A DNA stretch of 64,000 bases from Simmondsia chinensis (GCA_018398585.1 JAGTTD010000014.1:18103387-18167386), one strand, 5' to 3'. Shown: positions 44,534 to 55,601, counted from the stretch's first letter. The notes: generated by a model not told the origin, from the sequence alone. Program-made: numbers and translations.

Positions 44534-44994
44534 TGTTATGATTCAAGGTAATCTTGAATCATAAACTAGGTTTTAAGAGTTTAAATTGAGATAAGAGGTG
44601 AATTAAGGTGAGATTTAGAAGAATTAAATGAGAAGATATGATTATATGAAAGATAGAAGAGATTAGAGATGAGAAGTAAGAAAGAGGTGAGAGATAGAGA
44701 GAATCTAGAGAGAATTGAGAGAGAAAGATCAATATCATTCATCAACACATCAAGGTTAGAATCAAGATCATACTACTTATACTAAGCTTCACTAATGCAC
44801 CTAGAAAATGCCTTAACTGATATTACACTTGCAAGCCGCCAACATTGACTTATTCCTAACCAACTCTTGACCAAGGCTAACTAACCAACTAACATATGTT
44901 GAGACTAATAATAAAATGGCTCATAGTAATGACAATTACTTCCTATTTGCATCTATTGCATTATTAATATCTCCCTATATCTAGAATCATGACA
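44534..44994 (-). repeat. 5' LTR of the gag-only element
   Basis: Ends in ATCATGACA followed by TAACC. The terminal hairpin (44536-44564) lies directly beside the primer site, so in genomic RNA a 12-bp stem would end 4 nt from the primer-annealing sequence. Confidence 0.92.
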
Positions 44995-44999
44995 TAACC

Positions 45000-45040
45000 C
45001 TTCTATTAGATATCCGTGAGCAAAAACAACTTTAACTAGT
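45000..45040 (-). repeat. Copia LTR piece 2
   Basis: CTTCTATTAGATATCCGTGA then GCAAAAACAACTTTAA matches 61830-61870. It ends in CTAGT, the left target duplication of the large element that follows. Confidence 0.82.
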
Positions 45041-46535
45041 TGTTCATAATGCTAGCCCAGTATTTTAAAATATCAGCCTGATATTTCATATGCTTATGAT
45101 ACTAGCTTGATATCCACTTGCCTAAATAGCCGCAGCCCAAAACGAGCGCCCCAAAGCTGGACATCTGCGCATCCACAGCTAGGAACCCAACTTGGCGCCC
45201 AAAGGTATGGTAACCAACTGGTCGCCTAAGGTGCGGCGGCAAGGTTGCCCTAGGGGCAGGCGACCAGTGGTTGTGGGCAACCATGAGGTTGCCCTAAGGG
45301 TGGGCGACCGCCGGGTCGCCCAAGTAGGGGACCAGTGGTCGCTCCACAGGGTGGTCACCCAGACAGGCCATGGTTCCTATATAAAGGAGAGATTCCTCAT
45401 TTGAGGGGGACACTCTCTCTCTGTCCTACTCCCTCTCTCTGATTCTATCTCTTCCGTTCTCTCCCTCTTAGCTCCCTCTCTACCACTCTCTCACCCAAGA
45501 CAAGTCTCGTCTATGGCAGACCACCCTATGCCTCAACTTCCCATCGTGCTTCACGGTCATCTCTCTGGAGTGATAAGTACTCCAACCTTCTACTCCTCTC
45601 AGGCTAAGTCTTTGATGTCTTTTACATGTATTTATTACCTTCTTTTAATAGTATTTCTTGAAATAATCCCGACTTGAGTGTTGGAGGAGTCCCCCGTAGG
45701 TTACCCCTCGGGCCTCTCTAACCGTTTGTTTGAATCTTGCAAGAAACACTAAGCTGGGCGCGTAGCTAGAGCTTGAGCTCAGCTCATGCTTATAAACCCC
45801 ATCTCATACCTTACTCCAACACGATGAATAAGCTCACTGAACAAATTCCCAAGGTGCGGCAGAGAGGTCGCCCAAGGGTTGGGCAGGCGACCAGTGGTCA
45901 TGGGAAACCACCAGGTCGCCCTAGGGTTAGGCGATCAGTGGTTGTGGGTGACCACCTAGTCACCCAAGATAGGCGATCAGGGGTTTCCTCACAGGGTGGT
46001 CGCCAGCTCCCAACTGGGAGCCCAGACATGCCGCAGTCCCCATATAAAGGGGAGACCCCTCAGTTGAGAGGAACAATCTCTCTCGCCGACTCTCTCTCTC
46101 CGACTCCCTCTCTCTTATTCTACCTTTGTCTCCTGTTCTCTCTCTCCTAGCTCCCTCTCTACCACTCTCTCTCCCTAAACAAGCCTCGTCTATGCAGACC
46201 ACCCTACGCCTCAACCTCCCATTGTCCTTCATGATCATCTCTTTAGAGCAATAACTACACTAACCTTCTACTCCTCTCAGGCTAAGTCATTTATATCTTT
46301 TATTTGTATTTATTACCTACTTTTAATAGTATTTCTTGAAATAAATACTAACTTGAGTGTCAGAGGGGTCCCGTGTGTTACCCTGCAGGCCCCTTTAACC
46401 GTCTGTTTGAATCTTGTAGGAAACACTAAGCCGGGCGTGCCGCTAGAGCTTGAGTTTAGCTCATCCTTACAAACCCCATCTCATAATGAACTACAACATG
46501 ATGAATAAGCTCACTGACTAAATTCGTTGAAAACA
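45041..46535 (+). repeat. 5' LTR of the large non-coding element, with internal duplication
   Basis: 1495 bp, about 530 bp longer than its pair. A segment of about 622 bp is present twice (from 45229 and from 45851, both starting AAGGTGCGGC). Each copy contains a GC-rich GGTCGCCC-type region, a TATA box and a CTCTCT-rich stretch. Confidence 0.88.
45377..45387 (+). promoter_or_regulatory. TATA box of the LTR, first copy
   Basis: CTATATAAAGG, followed 20-60 bp later by a pyrimidine-rich CTCTCTCT tract typical of plant core promoters and 5' leaders. The duplicate in the same LTR is CATATAAAGG at 46041-46050; the 3' LTR has CTATATAAAGG at 54285-54294. Confidence 0.78.
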
Positions 46536-46539
46536 TAAT

Positions 46540-46557
46540 TGGTGCCGTCTGTGGGAA
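46540..46557 (+). promoter_or_regulatory. Primer-binding site of the large non-coding element
   Basis: TGGTGCCGTCTGTGGGAA begins four bases after the LTR end. It matches the TGGCGCCGTCTGTGGG class common in plant gypsy elements. Confidence 0.82.
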
Positions 46558-47488
46558 AGGTCACAAGCTCACGCCGGGATTGATGTTTCGTGTAAGATTC
46601 AAGCATTTTAAGGGTCAAGCAAGGCAATATTTCAGTAATTTTTTTGGTTCCTTGGCCTTCTCTATAAAGGCGCATCCAAACTAAAAATTTATAAAGAAAG
46701 TTTGATTGAACAAGCTCAATTGTAGCTGCACGATTTACGCCCCTTTTTCATTCTCTCTTTTGGTGGAAAATCTAAAAAAATCATCATAGAAACCTAGATC
46801 TCTTCAAGAGCTCCATTTTGATATAAAATTTGATCCATGAATCTTCTCGGATTGAACATTATGTCCGTTTTAATTAGAAGGTAAGTTGTACACATTATAT
46901 GCATCTAGCTCTCCCAGATCACTTTTCGTGTATTTTCTTTCATCTAAAGTTCAAAAACTATTTATATGTGCCTAGAGCTCCTCAAGAGCTTCGATTTGAT
47001 ATAAGATTTGGACTGTAACTCTTCATAGATCAAAAGTTACGCCTATTTTAAATTGTACGGTAAGTTACCTAACCACAACGGGCGACCTGTTAACTCGATT
47101 CACCTTTTTATGCTTTCTTTGGCCCAAAAGCTCAAAAAATCATTGTAGTTATCTAAAAATATTTAAGAACTTCGTTTTGATGGGTGATTTGGCTCCTAGC
47201 TCCTCAGGGATAAAGAATTATGTTTGTTTAAGTCTCATGGCCAATTTATATAAGCCATCAATCACTACTATGTTGGACAAATGCCAACCACGCCTTTGCT
47301 ATATTTTATTTAAAATATAAGAAATTATAGTGGTTGCGAGAGCTCTTCGAGAGCTTCATTTTGATATGCAACTCACAATCTAACTCCCAACAAGTTAAAA
47401 GTTATGCTCGTTTAAAATTGCAGGGTACTTCATGAAAGAAAAAGAAATAGAAGTAGAATAAGCTAAGAATATTAAAGCTTTGATTGCC
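46558..47488 (+). repeat. Leader with about four diverged repeats of roughly 180 bp
   Basis: Units near 46795, 46975, 47155 and 47335 share the order: AGAGCTC-TTCRAGAGCT-like palindrome, CATTTTGATATRAAATTTG, then GATYRAAAGTTATGCCC and TTTAAATTG. No open frame of note. Confidence 0.65.
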
Positions 47489-47930
47489 TATATTTGACCT
47501 ACCAAGTTTGACCGCCCATGTTTGACCTACCAAGTTTGACCGCCTAAGGTTGACTGCATATGTTTGACCTACCAAGCTTGATTGCCCATGTTTGACCGAC
47601 AATGTTTGACAACCCATGTTTGACTGAACATGTTTGACCGAGCATGTTTGACCGTGCATGTTTGACGGCCAATATTTAACCGTTCATGTTTGACCAGCCA
47701 TGTTTGACTGTGCATGTTTGATCGTGCAAGTTTGACCACTCATTTTTGACCAGCCATGTTTGATCGACCATGTTTGACTGACCATGTTTGACCGACCATG
47801 TTTGATCGCGCATGTTTGACCACTCATTTTTGACCAGCCATGTTTGATCGACCATGTTTCACTGACCATGTTTGACCGACCATGTTTGATCGCACATGTT
47901 TGACCGACCATATTTGACCGCTTGGTTCAC
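47489..47930 (+). repeat. 14-bp tandem repeat (CATGTTTGACCGAC-type), about 31 units
   Basis: Units vary at a few positions. Between 47734 and 47930 they form a higher-order repeat of 84 bp (6 x 14): GACCACTCATTTTT recurs at 47734 and 47818 with the same following units. Minus-strand open frames across it (KHGRSNMVGQTW-type translation) arise because 14 x 3 is a whole number of codons and no unit contains a stop. Confidence 0.9.
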
Positions 47931-48124
47931 CACACGTCAACTTCCCTCGACAGCTCTGTTCGCTAGGCCTTCGTTCTCCCAATTCCTGCTCACCCACACC
48001 TTGACTCACCCACGCTTGTATGGCCTTGAACCGTGGTTCGCCGTTCACCTTACCCTGTTGCTGCCGTGTTACCACCAACAGCCCACTTCGGCCACCACCG
48101 TCGGTGATCCTGTCTCTCTTACGT

Positions 48125-50700
48125 TAAAACCAATAAGGGTCAATTTCTATTACAATCATTATTTATTTAAACCCTAAAAGTTTCAATTTCTATTGAAGTC
48201 TTTGTCTACTTGAACCCTAAAAGGGTCAATTTCTATTACAATCTTTGTTTAATTCAGCTCTAAAAGGGTTAATTTCTATTATAATATTTGTTTAATTCAA
48301 CCCTAAAGGGTCAATATCTATTGCAGTCTTTGTTTAATTCAACACTAAAAGGGTCAATTTTTATTACAGTCTTTGTTTAATTCAACACTAAAAGGTCAAT
48401 TTCTATTATAATCTTTGTTTTATTGAACCCTGAAAGGGTCAATTTCTGTTACAATCTTTTTAATTCAATCCTATGAGTTTCTACTACAATCTCAATTTAA
48501 CCTAAATCTAAGATGGTAATTTTCATCACAATCTCTACTCCACTCAACCCAAACTTCGGTCAATTTCTACTACATAATTAATTTAATTCAACCTTAAAGG
48601 GTTAATTTTCGTCGCAATAGCAACTTAGCTCAACCTTGATTGATCAAATTTTCAATAGCAATCTCTATTTAATTTGACTTTAATGAGGTCGATTTGCACT
48701 ATAACCACAATTTAATTCGATTGTAAATAGGTTAATTTTCATCAACTCTAGTGGAATCAATTTCCGTTATCACCTTAATTTAACTCAATCCTAATGGGAT
48801 CAGTCCCTGTCATAATCTCAAATTGATTGATCCTTGTTTGAATTAATTTTCATGTCAACCTCAATCTAGTTCAGTTCTCACTGAACCAATTCTCGTTACA
48901 ATCTTCGTTCAGTTATACCTTCATTGAATCATTTTCATTATGATCTTATGTTCGACTTAACCCTCAAGGAGTTAATTTTCAACTCTATTTCTATTCAAAT
49001 TTGCAATAAAAGAGTCAATTTTTGTTATAATAATCGATTTAGCTCGGTCTGGATTAGACCAATTTTTGCTACAACCTTAGCTTAGTTCAGCCTTGTATGA
49101 ACAAATTCTCGCTGTAGCACTTGTTAAATTCAACCCTTTTAGAACTAATCTTTGCTATAATCTTAGTTTAACTCGACCTTCATGGAGAAATTCTCATTAT
49201 AACCTCTGTTTATTTCTACCCTGTTTGGACTGATTCCTGCTATCATCTTATTTTATTTCAACCCTAGTTGAACTAACTATTCATAACAATTTCATTTTAA
49301 TTCTATCCTTGTTAAACTAATTTCATCTTAATTTCGGTAAATTTTAGTTAGAATCACATGTAGTAAATCTCAGCTCGGTCAATTTTCATTTCCATCCTAA
49401 AGATTGACTTAGCTCACAATCTGAATTCAACTAAAACTTGTTTCGATTCAGTCTTATTAATAAATCATGTTGAACCAATTCTCATTCGACTAGGTTATAA
49501 TTGAGTATATTCTTCTCACATTTCGTTCCTATCCAATCAAATTCAAATTAAATCAACTATTGCACATTTGTTCTTATAGTAACCTAAGTCATTCATGACA
49601 TATGTGATCCTAGCTTGAGTATGGTTTGCTATAATTTCTTATATCTTTAATAATCGCATTCAGATATCTCTCGTGTTCTTATTGAGATTAAGGCTCTTTC
49701 AACTGTTACTCTAATGGACATTCTATCCTAGTGGTGTACTAAGCCATTATATAAAGTTAAAAGTTAATCAATTTTTATTCTGAGAGTCTCAATTAAATAG
49801 TTTTCTATCAGTCAGTCACAAATAACTAAATTTCTCTGAACACTCCACCGACAATGAACAAAATAATAATTCCTTAATCGCTTACAAATTAAAAGTTCAT
49901 TGGGTGATACCTTCTACTGAAAACTACAGCTTCTTTCCATATATATCATCGCTGTTATCCATTTCTGTTAAGTGCTAAAAATCACACACAAATTATGTGT
50001 GGAACTTGTCATGAAAGTAGTTGTATCACCTGCCTCTCAAAAATATCACGCATATCAAAACTTCTCTTATCATAGATTTGCTAATTGAACTACAACGCAT
50101 CAACATAAATCATCGTAATCTCAATTAAGTTAATAATCGTCCTATAGCCAACTTTTACTGCAATTCCATTTTAATCAAACTGTACCTGAACAACCACCAT
50201 CATAAATAAACAAATTGAAAGTTACAATCTCCAGTACATAAGGTCTAATGGGCTAATGGCGGATTTAACTCTTGCACTTTATAAGGCTTCTGTTGGTTGA
50301 TAAGTTTGACTAGAAGCAGGCTTTGTTGAATTAAGGGAAAAAGCAGCCGGTGCAGGAGAATGCATGTACTTGGAACTAGGATTATTCATAGTAGAAGAAC
50401 TTGTGTTTGGCAATTTAGCGCAACACTATTCGAACTAATTCCCATGACAATCTCAATTTAGTTCAACCCTACATGAACTAATTATTAATACAAACTCAGT
50501 TTAGCTCAACCTTCGTTGAATCAATTTTTGTTACAATCTCAATTCAATCAAGCCCTAATTGGATCACTTTCGTTATGAACTTAGCTCAATTCAACCCTGA
50601 TTGAACCCATCTTTGCTACATTTTCTATTCAATTGAATTCTAGTAAGGTTAGTTCTCACCACAATCTTAAACTACTCCAATCCTAATATTTGAACAAATT
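48125..50700 (+). repeat. About 45-bp minisatellite, decaying, with a gap
   Basis: Units of the form GGTCAATTTCTATTACAATC, TTTGTTTAATTCAACCCTAAAA are clear from 48125 to about 48480, then increasingly diverged to about 49560. Similar units return at 50405-50700. 49560-50404 is AT-rich without visible repeat or gene. Confidence 0.75.
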
Positions 50701-51074
50701 ATTTTATTAGCCAATCAGTAGGAAAGCTTGTCTATACCTACCAGCTACTAGTTCAAGTGATCAGTTTCATTATAATACATCTTTCATACCAAGGACCATA
50801 CTTCGTTATATCCTTACCCAAAAATTGTCAAATTAATAGTTAAGCGCAATAATTCTAAATTCGGAATATTAAAGAAACAGAATCTCACCACGCTAAAGCC
50901 ACTTGGTACGTTGTGCAATATCGCCATCTCTCAAAATCAAAAGTCATCAGAAGCTAAGTACCTTCAGGAGACATTGAATCTACAATACATTTAAAACAAA
51001 AACAGTCTCACAAATGGTAAGGGCTGGGAAAGTTTGCCTTTGTCTGTGATCTCCTTTCTATGGAGATAGCAAAT

Positions 51075-51430
51075 CATATTAGACTGGGGGACTTCACTTT
51101 AGGCATTTCCTTATTTTAGGAGCAAATCATATTAGACTGGGGGACTTCACCCCAGTCATTTCATTTATTTTTAGGAGCAATTCATATTAGACTGGGGGAC
51201 TTCGCCTTAGTAATTTCCTTATTTTAGAAGCAAATCATTTTAGAGCTGGGGGACATCACCTCAGTCATTCCTTTATTTTGATGACAAACCATTTTAGGAC
51301 CGATAGATTTTGCCTCAATCATTCCTTTATTTTGAAGGAAAATCACTTTTATACTATGACTTTTCCTCAGTTATATCATTAAGGGCGACGTAAATCTCTT
51401 TAAGACTGGGGGACTTCGTCTCGATTCGCA
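51075..51430 (+). repeat. Tandem array of polypurine-tract-like units, period about 54 bp
   Basis: GACTGGGGGAC or a near match starts at 51082, 51135, 51190, 51245 and 51404, each in an ATTAGACTGGGGGACTTC context followed by CCAGTCATTTC and TTATTTTAGG-like sequence. The G-rich core resembles the true polypurine tract at 53838-53850. Confidence 0.85.
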
Positions 51431-52766
51431 AACTTCAACTTCTTTGTCTTAAGGGCACAAATCATTTCTCACGAATATAGGACTTCACCCCAGATTCAAA
51501 TGCTAGATGTCGTTTCCATCACAAAGGGTAAACCATTCCAAAATAAAGAGAAATCACAACCAACAATGAGTGAGAGTACATTTCTTTCGCACGACGCAAA
51601 TCGTACTAGAGCAACTACAAGTCGGGAACTACTCATTCTATCCCTTTCAAAGCTAAGTGAGCTTCAACCCCAATCATGATGCTTAACGCAACATAATGAT
51701 ATACTTAAGAGACTTGTTTATTCACTGCAAATTAGAGATCGAGTTGTAATTGAGCAACTTAGCCTCTTATCTTGACCCCAAAAATCATTTCCAATTGAAA
51801 AGTCCAACATGAACCACACATGTACCTAAACAACTTATGCTTTGACCAAGTTCTTGCTAAGTTATTTAGTACCACTGCCAGTCAACAATTTGGTAAGGGC
51901 AGTTTAAGATATCATCTTCATCTGCTTAGCACCACCTTCTCGGTCACATACATTTTGCGCTATCATGCAATCGGTACTTCCAAACCACGAAAACAACTTC
52001 TCGACAATCATAACAACTCAATAGTTAAAATCCCTTCAGAGGATGGCAATCTAAACAGCTAGCAATAAGGAAAAAATAGTGTAATACCTACGATATCCTA
52101 TTTTAAAGTTGTCTTGAACTTCTTTACAAATAATCTAAAACTCCTGTCACAGCCTATTCGATCTAGCAATGATCGCGGACAACATGGGAACACAAAATAA
52201 GGGATCATGAGTCCTTAGAGATAGCTCACATCCTAAAGCTAGAATAACAAGATTGATATATACAAAAAGAATGTGTATGCCATGCCATTAAGGTCTTTTG
52301 TCATTAAAATCCTATAAACTCACCTTATAGAGTTTTTATATTTAATGCCAACTTAGGCGACCCACCACAGGCCTTCAAAAACTCATCTTTGGTAAGTGAC
52401 ACATTATATATAAATACTTGTCATCCTAGTATTAACAAGAGTTTATATGGACTATTGATAAATACTTAGCATAAGCCGTACCAAGCTCATTAGTTCATAA
52501 ATAAACATCTAAGACCAACAGACCTTAGCCATGGACATCCTTTGAGGATGATATACTGAAAGTCTATTATGTAGTAGGTAATGGCCTTAGAAATATGTTA
52601 TTTCTAAAAACATTGTCTTTATTTTGATATTTATTCTCGGCATATTCACAATTGGACAAGGGTGTTATACTGACATGTTTTGTTTGATCTACTGTCTCGA
52701 GTGTGCCTGATTTTATCTAGATATTTCGCAGGTAATGCCTGACGATTATTCACATATTTACAGACC
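51431..52766 (+). other. Unassigned interior of the large non-coding element
   Basis: No domain, RNA gene or clear repeat. An 80-codon open frame (51820-52062) shows no recognisable motif. Confidence 0.5.
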
Positions 52767-52918
52767 ACCATGGTCCGCCCTAGTGTAACCATCCGCAACG
52801 GGTGCAATACTTACCAGCATGGTCTGTCCTGGTGCAAACCCCCGCAAGGAGTGCAATACTTATCATCATGGTCCGCCTTGGTGTAATCAGCAGTAACAAG
52901 TACGATACGGAGTACCAT
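52767..52918 (+). repeat. Three-copy repeat of about 50 bp
   Basis: CATGGTCCGCCCTAGTGTAA, CATGGTCTGTCCTGGTGCAA and CATGGTCCGCCTTGGTGTAA begin units at about 52769, 52818 and 52868, each followed by a CCGCAA(C/G)GAGTGCAATACTTA-like stretch in the first two. Confidence 0.8.
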
Positions 52919-53078
52919 GACTCGCTTGAGGGTTATTTAAAGATAATATATTTAACCATCGTTATTTGCTTTTCATTCGACATATATAGTGTGTAGTTTC
53001 TCACAATGAAATTACAGGTTTAAAAGATACTTTAAACAAACATAGAACGCTGAACAGACTAACCTCACCCAGATGTGT

Positions 53079-53081
<3 letters not shown>

Positions 53082-53151
<70 letters not shown>
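53082..53151. repeat. (AT)35 microsatellite
   Basis: Seventy bases of uninterrupted AT alternation. Can extrude as a cruciform; exact length in an assembly is uncertain. Confidence 0.97.
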
Positions 53152-53153
<2 letters not shown>

Positions 53154-53837
53154 TCTATGTTTTAAATAGATATATTAAGTTAACGGCTGAGAGCTTCAAC
53201 TCGATATGCCTTTCTCATTAAAATAACTTGTTCGAAATGCATCATGCTCACCATTTTATGGATATTACAGACTAAATACGTATATGACCAGTGGCTAATC
53301 ATGATAGCAATACCCTCATATGCTTATCACATAAAACTCACAACACAACAAGCACTTATGAGAATCAAGGAACAAAATGCTGCAAATACTCTATGATTCA
53401 AAAGTCCCCAAAAACTCAGATTCCTTTAAACGCTTTAAAGATTGTCCATACGGACAAACAAAAAAATAAAATGTTCCTTCAAAGTTCCTAAAAGACTAAA
53501 CACCCTAATAGAGCAAACAGTATGTTAAACACTTGGTTAAGATCCACAATTGGGCTAAAATCCCTGCGAAGGCTCATGATGGGTCCAGCGCCTAGTTACG
53601 AGCCAAAATGACTTAAATATTAGGCTAAAAGCCAAAACCTTGATACACAACTTACTTAGGCCCTATGCTTAGATCCTACACCCTGTTAATGAGCATGAAT
53701 AACAATTATAAAAAACTAAAACATAATGCTAAATGCCTAGGTCACTTGGGCGGACATTGCATGCTAGTAAATCACAATTAAGCATTGACATGTACTTCAC
53801 TCCATGGCCAAACTTGGAATGACCGAAGTTTGCCCAT
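53152..53837 (+). other. 3' interior of the large non-coding element, no gene
   Basis: Low-complexity AT-rich sequence leading to the polypurine tract at 53838-53850. Nothing coding is seen. Confidence 0.55.
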
Positions 53838-53850
53838 GGAGTGGGGGGAC
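53838..53850 (+). promoter_or_regulatory. Polypurine tract of the large non-coding element
   Basis: GGAGTGGGGGGAC, four bases before the 3' LTR. Confidence 0.82.
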
Positions 53851-53854
53851 TATA

Positions 53855-54820
53855 TATTTATAATGTTAGCCCAGTATTTAAAAATATAAACTTGATATTT
53901 CATGTGCTTATAATACTAGCCCGATATCCGCTCGCCCAAACACCCGCAGCCCAAAACGAGCCCCCCAAAGCTAAACATCCGGGCACCCACAACTAGGAAT
54001 CCAATTGGTCACCGAAAGGTATGGGTTACTAACTGGTCGCCCAAGGTATTGGCGGGCGACTAGTGATCACCCAAGGTGCGGCGGCAAGGTTTCCCTAGGG
54101 GTGGGTGACCACCTAGTGCTCAAGTAGGCGTCCAGTGGTCGTGGGCAACCACGAGTTCGCCCTAGGGGTGGGCAACCACAGGGTTGCCCGAGTAGACAAC
54201 CTGTGGTCACCACATAGGGTTGTTGCTGGGCACTGGTGAACTACTGGGTGCCCATATGTTGGGCGCCCTGATAGGCCACGGTCCCTATATAAAGGACAGA
54301 CCCCTCATTTGAGGGGGACACTCTCTCTCTCTTCGATTCTCTCTCCCGTTCTCTCTCTATTAGCTCCCTCTCTACCACTCTCTCTCCGACTTTCTCTCTC
54401 CAACTCCCTTTCTCTGATTCTCTCTCTCTTTTAGCTCCCTCTCTACCACTCTCTCTCCCAAGATAAGTTTCGTCTATGGCAGACCACCCTATGCCTCAAC
54501 CTCCTGTTGTCCTTGACGGTCATCTCTCTTGAGCAATAACTACTCCAACTTTCTACTCCTCTGAGGTTAAGTCTTTTATATCTTATATATATATTTATTA
54601 CCTACTTTAATAGTATTTCTTGAAATAAATACTGACTTGAGCATCTGAGAGGTCCCTGGTGGGTTGCCCCATGGGCCCTCTAACCGTCTGTTTGAATCTT
54701 GTAGGAAGCACCAATCTGGGTGTGCAGCTAAAGCTTGAATTCAGCTTGTCCTTACAAACCCCTTCTCATATCGAACTGCAACAAGATGAATAAGGTTACT
54801 GAACAAATTTGTCGAAAACA
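53855..54820 (+). repeat. 3' LTR of the large non-coding element
   Basis: 966 bp. It begins TATTTATAATG where the 5' LTR has TGTTCATAATG and ends GAAAACA. It lacks the 622-bp duplication of the 5' LTR. It has its own small CT-rich duplication around 54320-54450. Confidence 0.88.
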
Positions 54821-54825
54821 CTACT

Positions 54826-55586
54826 ATCGTTATTTTTCTCTCATTTATCTCTGTAGTTCTCAACTTGCCTTTCTTGAATAATGCAATAATATAGAAATAA
54901 TTCCGTATTAATTCCAAGTGTCAAACATATGGAATACTTTTGCCTAAGATTTTAAAATCTATTCGTATATTTGCGTATCAACTAAGAAGATATCTTTACC
55001 TCGTTAGAGACTATAGATTCCACATAAAACAACTTTTCCCACCACACTTCGTGCCATCACCTAATGCATGCAAGATTCAAGTGAACACACTTTGAGTAAT
55101 CCTTTTGGCTCGTCAAAACAACGAATAATTCATAATGAGTTCAGACTATTTCCTGAATTTTGAATTATCATCTTATAAAATAAATTATTTTTGATAGCAG
55201 TTAAAGAAACAACTAATTCAGGTGGAATTGCTTAGTGTTCCAATCACATTGACAACACCTATCCGCGTGACTAAGACGAGTCATCAAAAGTATTATATTA
55301 TAGTCATATTAGACAAGTTGTCTAAACTTATCACTGACTATGAACATACTTGGGCAACATGTCACTAGTTTGATCTATGTCTTTCCGTGGGTCAATCTTA
55401 TTGACCATTCAAACCAAACCTGATATGTCATCTTGGACTATGTCCATCTAAAGGAACATTTCAAAAAAACAATCACATGCATATTTGACTCGTAAAATAT
55501 AATCAGACAATAAATAAATGAAATGATTTAATTTATTTATATTTCAAACAAACTAATTGGGTTTTTCTAGTACACCAATTTTAACA
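54826..55586 (-). repeat. Copia LTR piece 3
   Basis: Continues the LTR from 61880 on: CAATAATATAGAAATAATT, TCAACTAAGAAGATATCTTTA, and ends CACCAATTTTAACA before the polypurine tract. Confidence 0.85.
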
Positions 55587-55601
55587 ATCTCCCACTTGTC
55601 C

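Larger units (their letters stand above)
41711..44994 (-). mobile_element. Gag-only (pol-less) gypsy LTR retrotransposon, minus strand
   Basis: 3284 bp with LTRs 41711-42175 and 44534-44994 and a perfect duplication TAACC (41706-41710, 44995-44999). The minus-strand primer site TGGTATCAGAGC (44520-44531) is two bases inside the 5' LTR, and a G-rich tract abuts the 3' LTR. It encodes a recognisable gypsy gag with zinc knuckle but no protease, RT or integrase; only about 400 bp separate the knuckle from the 3' LTR. This is a deletion derivative that keeps its own Gag and would need pol in trans. Confidence 0.92.
45041..54820 (+). mobile_element. 9.8 kb non-coding LTR retrotransposon (LARD) rich in tandem repeats
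   Basis: LTRs 45041-46535 and 53855-54820; duplication CTAGT/CTACT with one mismatch. A primer site TGGTGCCGTCTGTGGGAA at 46540 and a polypurine tract GGAGTGGGGGGAC at 53838-53850 fix + orientation. In 7.3 kb of interior I find no gag or pol motif on either strand. Instead there are at least five kinds of tandem repeat. The primer site is of the type seen in Tat elements, so a Tat relative may have mobilised it. It is inserted in a copia LTR. Confidence 0.88.

Noticed and set aside
45773..46238. Open frames on both strands in the large LTR
   Set aside because: They lie in duplicated GC- and CT-rich LTR promoter sequence with low-complexity translations.
47489..47930. CRISPR array
   Set aside because: Head-to-tail 14-bp units without spacers in a eukaryotic retroelement.
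47402..48078. Repetitive minus-strand proteins (KHGRSNMVGQ-type)
   Set aside because: They are translations of the 14-bp tandem repeat; open only because three units make 42 bases without a stop.
53082..53151. AT repeat as a replication origin or matrix attachment site
   Set aside because: A simple microsatellite is sufficient explanation; nothing else supports such a role.
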